Assembly (NCBI RefSeq): GCF_049445795.1
Contig: NZ_JBMSDT010000005.1
Span: 310,001 to 374,000, forward strand
Source: Larkinella sp049445795
Lineage (GTDB): Bacteria; Bacteroidota; Bacteroidia; Cytophagales; Spirosomataceae
Reading direction: 5' to 3'
Length of the DNA: 64,000 nucleotides
The notes beneath the pieces are model-generated. The model was given only the letters and a program-made list of their open reading frames with translations. It searched no databases and had not been told where the DNA came from. Shown here piece by piece: positions 52,453-61,108 of this stretch (positions are counted from its first letter, which is position 1; every line of letters begins with the position of its first letter). The translations under genes and the position numbers were made by a program.

Positions 52453-53775
52453 TTAATCGACTCTCCGAATCCGAAACGTTCCTGTAATGGGTTTACTGCG
52501 AAGTGGTGTGGGGCAATAACCGCCCAGGTTATAGAATGTGCCCGTCAACCGACCCCGGATGTATTCCACACCGTTAACCTCTTCGACCTGAAGAATTGTG
52601 ACATCGCCGTTTGAAACCTTGGGTACCTTATCTCCGCATCCGACATTCGCCGATAACCAGCCGCCAAACCCCCCGTAACTTTCGGCAAACTCGGCCCAGG
52701 CACCGGTGGTGGCCAATTTACCATAGGCATATTTGCCATGCGGTTTGCTGGGGTTTACATCGTTTAGCAGGATATTCAGCGATTGGGAGGGCACGTCGTT
52801 CCAGCCACCGATGTGAATGATATTGTTTATCCGGGTGAAGGAGAGATTGCTCCAGGTAAACGGCACTCCTCCGAAAGTGCCGGTAAAATAATCTTTACCG
52901 ATCAGGATGCGTTTTAGTAGATACAATTTGCCCTTTTTGTTTTTGAAGGTGACTTCCGCAACAATCGTCACCGGGTCGTTGGGCGGATACGTGCCTGGTG
53001 CTGTATAGGTTGCTTTATAAAAATCGATTTCCTGACCAAGCTCAGTCCCATTGGCACGAACCGTCCCGTTGGCATCTCCCCCCAGGACCGACCATTTAAC
53101 CTCGTCTATTTTAAGCGATTCATTGTTGTCGTTATGCTGGTCAGCGGTTTCGGGTATGGGTACGATCGAAAAAGGGTTCGACACGGCTAGATCCGTCGAG
53201 GCATTTAGTTCGACATAGCCGTCTTTAGACGGACCGCCTTCCAGATCAATCCAGTCCAGCCGGGCGACTTCAAAAGGAGTCCAGTCGCTGAAGTGGGGCA
53301 TGGGGACGGTAATTTGTCGCTTCACGGTGTCGACGCTGGAACCACCTGCCCGCCACCAGCGTCTGTCACTTCCCTGAAAAGCCACGGCCAGCCCATTAGG
53401 GTCGTTGGCCGATAGCACTATATTCTGATAGGTGATGGTCAGAATGGCCGGTTTGGCAAACTGTAAACCATCGGGCAAAAACCGGTAAGCCAGTCCCAGG
53501 CCGTTGGGGGCCTGGTTGCTAACAGGCTGAATTGTGATGATCGTAGCCTGACTGAGTGCTCCGGCGGGGAATGTTACCTGTACTTTTCCGTCGGCAGAAG
53601 CAAGACTACCGCCTTCCGGTCCGATGGCTTTACTACTGGCCTGACCCTGGGGCTGGCCAACGTCTGTGACGGGACCACCCTGAATCGGGTCAACGGTAGC
53701 GTCGGGATTGTGTTTACAGCCAGTCAGGGCCAATATAAGAGCCCAACCGGTCAGCAGAATCAAACGGGATTTCAT
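52453..53775 (-). CDS. Putative lipoprotein with a ZU5-like domain
   Basis: A 440-aa protein whose signal peptide ends at LALTGC. Residues 48-170 form a ZU5-like domain: AIGPEGGSLASADGKVQVTFP, AGALSQATIITIQPV and LPDGLQFAKPAILTITYQN. The C-terminal region (300-440) is a beta-rich fold typical of small exported Bacteroidota proteins (FTGTFGGVPFTWSNLSFTRI, GTFRIRRVD). It is probably on the cell surface or facing the periplasm. The function is unknown; it stands alone. Confidence 0.78.
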   Translation of the reverse strand: MKSRLILLTGWALILALTGCKHNPDATVDPIQGGPVTDVGQPQGQASSKAIGPEGGSLASADGKVQVTFPAGALSQATIITIQPVSNQAPNGLGLAYRFLPDGLQFAKPAILTITYQNIVLSANDPNGLAVAFQGSDRRWWRAGGSSVDTVKRQITVPMPHFSDWTPFEVARLDWIDLEGGPSKDGYVELNASTDLAVSNPFSIVPIPETADQHNDNNESLKIDEVKWSVLGGDANGTVRANGTELGQEIDFYKATYTAPGTYPPNDPVTIVAEVTFKNKKGKLYLLKRILIGKDYFTGTFGGVPFTWSNLSFTRINNIIHIGGWNDVPSQSLNILLNDVNPSKPHGKYAYGKLATTGAWAEFAESYGGFGGWLSANVGCGDKVPKVSNGDVTILQVEEVNGVEYIRGRLTGTFYNLGGYCPTPLRSKPITGTFRIRRVD

Positions 53776-54076
53776 GGCTTGACAGTTTTATTAGTTGCTG
53801 TTTACGCCCCAAAGGTGCGCTAAGCGCCTTGACCTGCCGTCGGTGACCTCATCCAACCGGCGAAACGCCACGGTCGAGCGTCAATTACCCGCAATCAAGT
53901 GCGTCGCCGAGAAATCCGCAAAGAATGGTTAGGTGATCAGCTCACCTTGATAAGAGTCCGAAATTTGACCTACTGAAATTACCTTACTTCAGCTACTCGT
54001 CGTTGCATTTATCGTATGAGCATAAAAAAACCGCCCTGAAAAGGCGGTTTTTAAAGTTTTTTTACGGTTTTCGCTG
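53776..54076. other. Intergenic region upstream of the lipoprotein and downstream of purD
   Basis: About 300 bp. It holds the purD terminator at 54024-54052; in the rest I see no gene, repeat or clear promoter boxes. Confidence 0.4.
54024..54052 (-). terminator. Terminator of purD
   Basis: AAAACCGCC and GGCGGTTTT form a stem with a 7-nt loop; on the minus strand it is followed by a run of seven T, 24 bp after the purD stop. It could also work on the plus strand, which has a shorter T run. Confidence 0.85.
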
Positions 54077-55366
54077 CTAATCCTGATAGCGGATCAAATC
54101 CAGCCCAATATCTTTCCGGTAATACTTGCCCTCAAACTGCACCGCCCTGGCGGCTTTCTGCGACTTCATGACGGCGTTTTCGAGTGAATTGGCCACCGCC
54201 GTCAGCGCCAGCACCCGGCCGCCGTCGGTCAGCACGGGGCCGTTCGAGCCGGATTTTGTTCCGGCGTGGAAAGCCGTTACGTCTTCGAGACCTTCCAGTT
54301 CGGTGATGGTTTTGCCTTTCTCATACGCGTCCGGATAACCGCCCGACACGACAACGGTTGTCACAGCCGTCTGGGGTGAGACTTGCAACTGAATTTTGTC
54401 CAGTTCACCCGTGGCCGTCGCCAGCATCAGTTCCGCAAAGTCGGTCTGAATCCGGGGTAACACCACCTCGGTTTCGGGGTCACCCATGCGGGCGTTGTAT
54501 TCGATTACGTACGGTTCGTCTTTGACGTTGATCAGCCCCAGGAAAATAAAGCCCTGGTAGCGAATGCCTTCGCTTTGCAAACCGGCCAGCGTCGGTTTTA
54601 CAATCTTTTCTTCAACCTTCTGCAAAAACCGGGCATTGGCAAACTTTACGGGCGAAACCGCCCCCATGCCACCGGTGTTTGGCCCAGTATCGCCTTCGCC
54701 GATCCGCTTGTAATCTTTCGCTTCGGGCAGAATTTTATAGTTCACGCCGTCGGTCAGCACAAAAACCGATAGCTCGATGCCGCGCAGAAACTGCTCCACT
54801 ACCACCTTATGGCCCGCTTCGCCAAACCGCCCACCCGCCAGCATGTCGGTCAAAACCGCCTTGGCTTCCGCCAGGTTTTCGGAGATGATGACGCCCTTCC
54901 CGGCCGCCAGACCGTCCGCTTTCAACACAATCGGCAGCGAATGACTTTCCAGGTACGTAAGGCCTTCCTCCAGCGTTTCGGTCGTGAACGTCCGCGATGA
55001 AGCCGTCGGAATGCCGTACTGCTGCATGAATTGCTTCGAAAAATCCTTGCTGCCCTCCAACTGTGCCCCGCGCCGGTCGGGGCCGACAATCCGCAGATTC
55101 GCCAGTTCCTTTTTGGCACGAAGCGTATCGACCAGTCCTTTCACTAGCGGTTCTTCCGGCCCAATGACCAGCAAATCAATGGCGTGTTCCTGAATGGCCT
55201 GCGCAATCGCTTCCTGGTCGTTGACCGAAATCGGCAGGTTGGTGGCTACGAGCGAAGTCCCGGCATTTCCGGGGGCAACAAATAAAGAATGACAGAGGGG
55301 ACTCTGGGCAATTTTCCAGGCAAATGCGTGTTCCCGACCGCCCGAACCAAGGATAAGTATATTCAT
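54077..55366 (-). CDS. purD: Phosphoribosylamine-glycine ligase
   Basis: A 429-aa ATP-grasp enzyme that joins glycine to phosphoribosylamine in the second step of purine synthesis. It begins MNILILGSGGREHAFAW, the usual N-terminus, and shows ATP-grasp elements LPIVLKADGLAAGKGV and GPNTGGMGAVSP, then IEYNARMGDPE (metal-binding). No other purine genes lie in the window. It ends at a strong terminator, and a heptamer hairpin sits just upstream of its ATG. Confidence 0.95.
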   Translation of the reverse strand: MNILILGSGGREHAFAWKIAQSPLCHSLFVAPGNAGTSLVATNLPISVNDQEAIAQAIQEHAIDLLVIGPEEPLVKGLVDTLRAKKELANLRIVGPDRRGAQLEGSKDFSKQFMQQYGIPTASSRTFTTETLEEGLTYLESHSLPIVLKADGLAAGKGVIISENLAEAKAVLTDMLAGGRFGEAGHKVVVEQFLRGIELSVFVLTDGVNYKILPEAKDYKRIGEGDTGPNTGGMGAVSPVKFANARFLQKVEEKIVKPTLAGLQSEGIRYQGFIFLGLINVKDEPYVIEYNARMGDPETEVVLPRIQTDFAELMLATATGELDKIQLQVSPQTAVTTVVVSGGYPDAYEKGKTITELEGLEDVTAFHAGTKSGSNGPVLTDGGRVLALTAVANSLENAVMKSQKAARAVQFEGKYYRKDIGLDLIRYQD

Positions 55367-55370
55367 TCTT

Positions 55371-55458
55371 TGAGTTAAGAGTTAAGAATTAAGAGTTAAG
55401 AATTAAAAAGTTATCCGCGTCCGTTAACTCTTAACTCTTAACTTTTAACTCTTAACTT
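55371..55458. repeat. TTAAC-heptamer palindrome between purD and recQ
   Basis: The left half is a tandem of heptamers (AGTTAAG/AATTAAG), the right half the complementary TTAACTC/TTAACTT units, with a short GC-containing centre (TATCCGCGTCCG). It starts 5 bp from the purD ATG and its right end touches the recQ stop codon, so it fills the entire gap. Confidence 0.85.
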
Positions 55459-57667
55459 AATTAGCTACTTCAGATAAAAACTTGATGCGCATCAACCGCA
55501 ATTCTTCTTCGGAGAAATCGTCACCGGCAAACTCCCGCATGGCTACGCCGATGTTGTCGGTTTCGGCCTGCATGAAATAATCGTAGATGTCGGCTTGCCG
55601 GTCGCTGTCCATGATCTGGTTGATGTAATAATCGAGGTTCAGGCGGGTGCCCGAATAACAGATATGTTCGATTTCTTCGATCAAATCTTCCATCGACAGC
55701 CCTTTCGCTTCCGCGATTTCTTCCAGATCTACCTTCCGGTCGATTTGCTGAATGATGAAAATTTTGACCTTCGATTTATTGACCATCGACTTCACCACCA
55801 CATCCTTGGCCGTTTCGATGTCGTTTTCTTCGACATACTTGGCAATCAGGTCGATGAACGGTTTGCCGAATTTAGCCACTTTACCCATCCCGACCCCGTT
55901 GATCTGCGCCATTTCTTCCCGGGTTGTTGGGTAGGTCGTGGCCATTTCTTCGATCGACGGGTCCTGGAAAATAACGTAGGGGGGCAGGTTTTTCTCCTTG
56001 GCGACTTTTTTCCGCAGGGCTTTCAGCAGACCCAACAGCGCTTCGTCGTAGGCATTGCCCGACGAGATGTTGGTCTCCTTGTCCTCATCCTCGGCTTTCT
56101 CCTCGTCAATTTCGTAGTTGTGATCTTTCGAGAGCGTAACGGGATAAGGATCTTCGATGTAATTCAGGCCTTTCTGCGACACTTTCAGGACGCCGTAGTT
56201 ATCCACATCCTTGTCCAGGTAGCCATAAATGGTGACCTGCCGGATCAGCGAACACCAGAACTCAATGCTTTCGTTGAATTCTTTTCCTTTACCATAAACC
56301 GGCAAATTGTGGTGTTCGTAACTGGTGATGTACTGGTTTTCGGTCGCCGTCAGCACGTCGGCCAGGTGGGCGGTATCAAAACGCTGGTCGGTTTGCAACA
56401 CAGTTTGCAGCGCCAGCACAATCTCATCCTGTGCCTTGAATCGATCGGTCGGCTTCATGCAGTTGTCGCAGAAACCGCAATCTTTCTCCTGGTATTCACC
56501 AAAATAACTCAACAATTGCCGACGGCGGCAAACGCCCAGGTTCGCGTACGAGACCATTTCCATGAGCAGGTGCTTGGCGTTGTCGCGTTCCGTGACGGAT
56601 TTGTCCTTGTTGAATTTTTCCAGTTTAACGATGTCGTCGATGCTGTAAAACATCAGGCAGTTGCCTTCCAGACCGTCGCGGCCTGCTCGTCCGGTTTCCT
56701 GGTAGTAGCCTTCCAGTGACTTCGGCGCGTCGTAGTGAATCACAAACCGCACATCCGGTTTGTCGATGCCCATCCCGAACGCAATCGTGGCCACCACCAC
56801 GTCCACATCTTCATTCAGAAACGCATCCTGGTTGCCCATCCTCGTCTGCGGGTCCAGCCCGGCGTGATAGGGCAGCGCCTTGATGTCATTCACATTCAGC
56901 AACTCCGAAATTTCCTCGACCGTCTTACGGCTTAGGCAGTACACAATCCCGGACTTGCCTTTGTTGTTCTTGATGTACCGAATCAGTTGCTTCTTGGCAT
57001 CGGCTTTCGGCCGGATTTCGTAGTAAAGGTTTTTTCGATTGAACGAGGTTTTAAAAATGTGAGCATCTTCCATTTGCAGGTTTTTTTGAATATCCTGCTG
57101 CACTTTGGGGGTGGCGGTGGCCGTCAGCGCAATCACGGGCAGATTGCCGATGTTGTCGATAATGCCCCGAATTTTGCGGTATTCCGGCCGGAAATCGTGT
57201 CCCCATTCCGAAATACAGTGCGCTTCGTCGATGGCGACGAACGAAATGTTGGCTTTTTTCAGAAAATCCAGGTTCTCTTCCTTCGTGAGCGACTCGGGCG
57301 CAATGTACAGGAGCTTGAGCGTACCGTTCAGCGTGTCTTTCTTGACCTTGTTCATCTCGGCTTTGCTCAGTGTCGAGTTCAGAAACTGGGCGTTGATGCC
57401 GAACGCATTCATCTGATCGACCTGGTTTTTCATCAGGGCAATCAGGGGCGAAATCACAATGGCCGTTCCATTCGAAACAATCGCCGGAAGTTGGTAGCAC
57501 AACGATTTCCCGGCACCGGTGGGCATAATCACGAAGGTATTGGTTCCCGCCAGAATATTATGGACAATAGCCTCCTGGTCGCCCCGGAACTGGCTATACC
57601 CAAATATTTCTTTCAGTCTCTCTTTCAGAGAAAGCTGCACCGATGGGTCTATCTGCGTCGTCGTCAT
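55457..57667 (-). CDS. recQ: ATP-dependent DNA helicase RecQ
   Basis: A 736-aa 3'-5' helicase. The start is the ATG at 57667 (MTTTQIDPSVQ); a GTG one codon earlier is unlikely. The Walker A motif is PTGAGKS (about 50-56), Walker B is DEAHCISEWGHDF, motif VI is QETGRAGRDG. The zinc-binding RecQ-Ct domain has CRRRQLLSYFG and CGFCDNC. An HRDC domain (YDEALLGLLKALRKK) follows, then a C-terminal extension of about 110 residues common in Bacteroidota. It acts in recombination and replication-fork repair. Confidence 0.95.
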   Translation of the reverse strand: MTTTQIDPSVQLSLKERLKEIFGYSQFRGDQEAIVHNILAGTNTFVIMPTGAGKSLCYQLPAIVSNGTAIVISPLIALMKNQVDQMNAFGINAQFLNSTLSKAEMNKVKKDTLNGTLKLLYIAPESLTKEENLDFLKKANISFVAIDEAHCISEWGHDFRPEYRKIRGIIDNIGNLPVIALTATATPKVQQDIQKNLQMEDAHIFKTSFNRKNLYYEIRPKADAKKQLIRYIKNNKGKSGIVYCLSRKTVEEISELLNVNDIKALPYHAGLDPQTRMGNQDAFLNEDVDVVVATIAFGMGIDKPDVRFVIHYDAPKSLEGYYQETGRAGRDGLEGNCLMFYSIDDIVKLEKFNKDKSVTERDNAKHLLMEMVSYANLGVCRRRQLLSYFGEYQEKDCGFCDNCMKPTDRFKAQDEIVLALQTVLQTDQRFDTAHLADVLTATENQYITSYEHHNLPVYGKGKEFNESIEFWCSLIRQVTIYGYLDKDVDNYGVLKVSQKGLNYIEDPYPVTLSKDHNYEIDEEKAEDEDKETNISSGNAYDEALLGLLKALRKKVAKEKNLPPYVIFQDPSIEEMATTYPTTREEMAQINGVGMGKVAKFGKPFIDLIAKYVEENDIETAKDVVVKSMVNKSKVKIFIIQQIDRKVDLEEIAEAKGLSMEDLIEEIEHICYSGTRLNLDYYINQIMDSDRQADIYDYFMQAETDNIGVAMREFAGDDFSEEELRLMRIKFLSEVAN

Positions 57668-57704
57668 CACAAATTGCGGAAGGTTACTACACTTTTTTTG
57701 GTTG

Positions 57705-57712
57705 TATCTTTG
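57705..57712 (+). promoter_or_regulatory. -7 box of the kdsD promoter
   Basis: TATCTTTG (57705-57712) fits TAnnTTTG exactly; a -33 TTTG is not at the ideal distance. Transcription would begin near 57718, downstream of the first in-frame ATG (57643), which rules that ATG out as the kdsD start. Confidence 0.6.
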
Positions 57713-57753
57713 CCTTTATAAAATTAGTCAAAAACCGATTGACAAAAGCAACA

Positions 57754-58731
57754 TTGAAATTAGTAAAAAAAAATATTCAGTCGACGGCCCGGAATGTGCT
57801 GCTGGCCGAGTCGGAAGCCATCCGTCAGGCCATTGACTGTATCGATGATCAATTTGAACAAATCGTTGAAACGATCCTACAAACTTCGGGCCGGGTTGTC
57901 GTTACAGGCATTGGAAAAAGCGCCATAATCGGACAAAAAATGGTGGCAACCCTCAACTCGACTGGCACACCTGCCCTGTTTATGCATGCCGCCGATGCCA
58001 TTCACGGCGACCTGGGCATGATTCAATCCAACGATGTGGTGATCTGCATCTCCAAAAGCGGCAACACACCCGAAATCAAAGTGCTCGTTCCGCTGCTGAA
58101 GCGAACCGGCGTCAAATTGATTGCCATGGCTTCGCAAACCAGCTCGTACCTCTGCCTTCAGGCCGACTTTGTTCTGAAAGCCTACGCCGAAACCGAAGCC
58201 GACCCGCTCAACCTCGTCCCGACTACCAGTACCACCGTGGCCCTCGCGTTGGGCGATGCGCTGGCAGTCAGCCTACTTACCGCCCGGGGATTTACCAGTC
58301 AGGACTTCGCCCGGTTTCATCCCGGTGGCTCGCTGGGCAAGAAATTGTATTTAAAAGTTAGCGATATTTATCCACAACACGAAATTCCGACGGTTTCACT
58401 CGACGCCAGCGTCCATGAAGTGATTCTGGAAATGACGTCCAAACGGCTCGGAGCCACGGCAGTCGCCGACGAAAACGGTCGACTGGCTGGGATCATCACC
58501 GACGGCGACCTGCGCCGGATGCTCAACCGGTTCAACACCCTGCAACTCGAAGGGCTTTGTGCCGCCGACATCATGACGCCATCGCCCCTCTGCATTCACC
58601 CCGACGAATACGCCACCCAGGCCCTCAAAACCATGCAGGATCGCAGCATCACGCAATTGATCGTCGCCGTCGACAACCAGATCAAAGGCTTCATCCACCT
58701 GCACGATCTGCTGAAAGAAGGACTGGTTTGA
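57754..58731 (+). CDS. kdsD: Arabinose-5-phosphate isomerase (KpsF/GutQ/KdsD)
   Basis: A 325-aa enzyme that converts ribulose-5-phosphate to arabinose-5-phosphate, the precursor of Kdo for lipopolysaccharide. The SIS domain (about 20-190) has GRVVVTGIGKSAIIGQKM and FMHAADAIHGDLGM; two CBS domains follow (VILEMTSKRLGATAVADENG and IMTPSPLCIHPDEYATQAL). There is no ATG after the promoter before the conserved region; I start at TTG 57754 (MKLVKKNIQSTARN), with TTG 57739 as alternative. Confidence 0.92.
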   Translation: MKLVKKNIQSTARNVLLAESEAIRQAIDCIDDQFEQIVETILQTSGRVVVTGIGKSAIIGQKMVATLNSTGTPALFMHAADAIHGDLGMIQSNDVVICISKSGNTPEIKVLVPLLKRTGVKLIAMASQTSSYLCLQADFVLKAYAETEADPLNLVPTTSTTVALALGDALAVSLLTARGFTSQDFARFHPGGSLGKKLYLKVSDIYPQHEIPTVSLDASVHEVILEMTSKRLGATAVADENGRLAGIITDGDLRRMLNRFNTLQLEGLCAADIMTPSPLCIHPDEYATQALKTMQDRSITQLIVAVDNQIKGFIHLHDLLKEGLV

Positions 58732-58733
58732 AG

Positions 58734-58827
58734 AATTAAAAATTAAAAGTTAAAAGTTAAAAATAGTGTTGATGGGTCCGGAGTCACGCGGCAGCTACTT
58801 TTAATTTTTAACTTTTAATTTTTAACT
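58734..58827. repeat. TTAAAA/TTAAC-type palindrome between kdsD and the DUF4293 gene
   Basis: AATTAAAAATTAAAAGTTAA from 58734 mirrors the TTAATTTTTAACTTTTAATT region ending near 58827, with a GC-containing centre of about 30 nt. It lies between convergent genes, 3 bp after the kdsD stop and 5 bp before the next stop, and resembles the element at 55.4 kb. Confidence 0.85.
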
Positions 58828-58831
58828 CGCT

Positions 58832-59305
58832 TTAGCGCAGCCGGTTGGATTCCTGGACGAGTTTTTCGTCCCGGCGGATGAAGCGATTGGCTAACATGTT
58901 GAAGATCAGCGCTGCAACGATGGCGTAAAAACCGATGCCGAAGTTCCCCTGATCGTCCGGGTTGAAGTAATCCTTGCCTTTGTAAAGGGTCTGGTACAAC
59001 ACGACTCCCATCATCACCGTGAGCAGGATGGCGTTGATGGCGCATAGGCCCATTTGTAACAGACGGTTCCGGTATTTAAATATCGTAAACAGCGACACGC
59101 CAGCGATGGCAATCGCCAGAATGGCCAGGTAATACACCGGGGTGATGGTAGAGCTAATTCCTTTTGTGTAGACCAGTTGCAGGGCGGTCAGGCGGACTGT
59201 TTCGGTGGCACCGGCACCGGTTTTTTCCCAAATTGGAAAACCTAGCACTAGGCCCATCGAAACGGCAATCAGGAACAGAAATACGGTTTGAATGCGTTGA
59301 AGCAT
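58832..59305 (-). CDS. DUF4293 family membrane protein
   Basis: A 157-aa inner-membrane protein. It begins MLQRIQTVFLFLIAVSMGL, typical of DUF4293, and has four transmembrane helices (6-25, about 55-75, 83-105, 120-140) with a short positive C-terminal tail. The family is found mainly in Bacteroidota and its function is unknown. It diverges from mnmD, 30 bp between starts. Confidence 0.85.
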   Translation of the reverse strand: MLQRIQTVFLFLIAVSMGLVLGFPIWEKTGAGATETVRLTALQLVYTKGISSTITPVYYLAILAIAIAGVSLFTIFKYRNRLLQMGLCAINAILLTVMMGVVLYQTLYKGKDYFNPDDQGNFGIGFYAIVAALIFNMLANRFIRRDEKLVQESNRLR

Positions 59306-59335
59306 ACTAGTAAATTTTTGAGCTTGCGAAGATAC

Positions 59336-60016
59336 ATGAGGAATACGGAAAAGAAAACAGAATCACGCATCGTTCTGACCGCCGACGGTTCTAGTTCGGT
59401 TTATAATTCGGAATTCGGCCAGCATTACCACTCTATTTTCGGCGCTTTACAGGAGTCGCAGCGGGTATTTATCGAACTGGGACTGGAAGCCGCTTTTGAA
59501 CGATTCGGAGAAATCAGCGTTTTTGAAATGGGTTTTGGGACCGGTCTGAATGCGCTCCTGACGCTTCGGGAAGCCGAAAAAACACATCACGCCGTTCGCT
59601 ATACGGCGGTCGAAGCCTACCCGTTACCGTTGGAAGAAGCGCGGCAACTCAACTTTGATTCGTTGCTGGAAACCGAACACCTGAACGCGTTGCACGAAGC
59701 GCCCTGGAATCAGACCGTTCCGATCACCCGGTTTTTCCAGCTTTTCAAATACGAAGGCCGTTTGCAGGATTTTCAAACCGATGAGCGGTTTCATCTGGTG
59801 TATTTCGATGCCTTCGCGCCGGAAGCCCAGCCCGAACTCTGGACACAGGCGGTTTTTGAACAAGTAGCCGACAAGATGCAACCCGGTGGGTTGTTGACGA
59901 CCTATTGTTCGAAAGGCTACGTCCGGCGTAACCTGCAAGCGGCTGGTTTTACGGTTGAAAAACATCCCGGCCCGGCCCGAAAACGGGAAGTGTTGCGAGC
60001 CATCAAACCGCTTTGA
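59336..60016 (+). CDS. mnmD: tRNA 5-(aminomethyl)-2-thiouridine-34 methyltransferase MnmD
   Basis: A 226-aa methyltransferase that completes the mnm5s2U modification at the tRNA wobble position. The start is MRNTEKKTESRIVLT at 59336; the frame runs back into the divergent gene. It shows ADGSSSVYNSEFGQHYHS, the SAM-binding FEMGFGTGLNALLT, and YFDAFAPEAQPELWT, LTTYCSKGYVRRNL. It is the stand-alone MnmD form without the MnmC oxidase domain. Confidence 0.92.
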   Translation: MRNTEKKTESRIVLTADGSSSVYNSEFGQHYHSIFGALQESQRVFIELGLEAAFERFGEISVFEMGFGTGLNALLTLREAEKTHHAVRYTAVEAYPLPLEEARQLNFDSLLETEHLNALHEAPWNQTVPITRFFQLFKYEGRLQDFQTDERFHLVYFDAFAPEAQPELWTQAVFEQVADKMQPGGLLTTYCSKGYVRRNLQAAGFTVEKHPGPARKREVLRAIKPL

Positions 60017-60021
60017 GAAGA

Positions 60022-60513
60022 TTATTCAGGTAAAAGCGTCGTGATCAGCGCGGCCAACTTCTCCAGTTCCTGCTGATCAACGTCGCTGAAATCGTTCAAC
60101 TGATCGCTGTCCACATCCAGCACCATCGCCACCTCACCGTTCCGGTCAAAAACCGGCACCACAATTTCTGACTTAGAGAGCGAACTACAGGCAATATGGC
60201 CCGGAAACTCTTCCACATCTGGCACCAGAATAGTTTCTTTCCGGCTGTAACTACTGCCGCAAACGCCTTTGCCAAACTGAATCCGGGTACAGGCAATTGG
60301 CCCCTGAAACGGCCCCAGAACGAGTTGATTGTCTTTTTTGAGGTAAAAACCGACCCAGAAAAAACCGAAGGCTTCTTTCAGAGCCGCCGAGATATTGGCC
60401 AGATTGGCCGTCAAATCCGGCTCGCCTTCGGTCAGCGCCTGAATCTGGGGGAGCAGACTGGCATAAATCTCCCGGCGTTCGGCGGTTTTGGGAAGAATCA
60501 GCGTCTCAGCCAT
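60022..60513 (-). CDS. Free methionine-(R)-sulfoxide reductase (GAF domain)
   Basis: A 163-aa GAF-domain enzyme that reduces free methionine-R-sulfoxide. The three redox cysteines are spaced as in E. coli fRMsr: Cys75 (IACTRI), Cys85 (GVCGSS) and Cys109 (IACSSL). The core features NISAALKEAFGFFWVGFYL and EIVVPVFDRNGEVAMVLDVDS fit. It lies 3 bp downstream of another minus-strand gene, so the two are probably cotranscribed. Confidence 0.9.
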   Translation of the reverse strand: MAETLILPKTAERREIYASLLPQIQALTEGEPDLTANLANISAALKEAFGFFWVGFYLKKDNQLVLGPFQGPIACTRIQFGKGVCGSSYSRKETILVPDVEEFPGHIACSSLSKSEIVVPVFDRNGEVAMVLDVDSDQLNDFSDVDQQELEKLAALITTLLPE

Positions 60514-60516
60514 GCC

Positions 60517-61014
60517 TTACACCGTCGTCGTTTTAAAGTACCGCTTCAGCCACGAGTCGCCCGCCTTGATTTGCCAGTTGTTCTGCAATTCGGCTTTCGT
60601 CGCCACCAGGTTATTGAAAACCGTCGTTTCGGGCGTGATGCGCCCTTCGGCTACGGCGGTTTTGATGTGGGGCAAGGCCACGGTTTCGATGGTGCCGTCG
60701 GCCGTTACAAAAGCCGCCGAGCGGTCGAAGAAATCCGCATTCAGTGCCTGGCTAATCTGCTTGACCCAGCGCACCGACGAATCAATCGAACAACCACTCG
60801 GCAGGTGATGGCCTTCATCGACGGCCACCACCAGAAACCGGTTGTTGCGTAGCTGGGCCGAACCGAGCAAAGGCGTGCCGTGCGCAGCCCATTCATCGAC
60901 CGCGGGTTGCAAATCGGTTTCAATCGCCGACACCTCAGCGTCGGTCAGTGGGCGGGCGGCCTGGTAAATCCAGACGCGCGCCGTATCGGGAAGTTTATCG
61001 AAAGGAATCCACAT
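60517..61014 (-). CDS. Conserved hypothetical protein (often mislabelled 'ABC transporter ATPase')
   Basis: A 165-aa protein beginning MWIPFDKLPDTARVWIYQAA at 61014. It contains no Walker motifs, so the database label I recall for Bacteroidota homologues is not supported by sequence. Conserved features include RFLVVAVDEGHHLPSGCSIDSSVR and VFNNLVATKAELQNNW. It is soluble and the function is unknown. It precedes fRMsr by 3 bp. A frame open to 61131 passes through the REPIN-like element and is not used. Confidence 0.72.
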   Translation of the reverse strand: MWIPFDKLPDTARVWIYQAARPLTDAEVSAIETDLQPAVDEWAAHGTPLLGSAQLRNNRFLVVAVDEGHHLPSGCSIDSSVRWVKQISQALNADFFDRSAAFVTADGTIETVALPHIKTAVAEGRITPETTVFNNLVATKAELQNNWQIKAGDSWLKRYFKTTTV

Positions 61015-61021
61015 AACAATC

Positions 61022-61107
61022 GTACCCACGGACTTTAGTCCGTGTTTTGGGAGTTTATCCCATCTGTTTGGTAGAATCAACTCGCACGGACTAAAGTCCG
61101 TGGGTAC
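61022..61107. repeat. REPIN-like palindromic element, copy 4
   Basis: 23-bp perfect arms at 61022-61044 and 61085-61107, with the same GTACCCACGGACT core and a 40-bp spacer. The right arm ends 1 bp before the stop codon of the iron-sulfur protein gene. Confidence 0.9.
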
Positions 61108-61108
61108 T

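Noticed and set aside
55371..55458. Possible CRISPR or telomere-like array from repeated heptamers
   Set aside because: The units are 7 nt with no spacers and are arranged as an inverted repeat; no cas genes are present.
55595..56719. A 374-codon plus-strand frame opposite recQ
   Set aside because: Antisense shadow of RecQ, Phe/Val/His-rich, with no recognisable domain.
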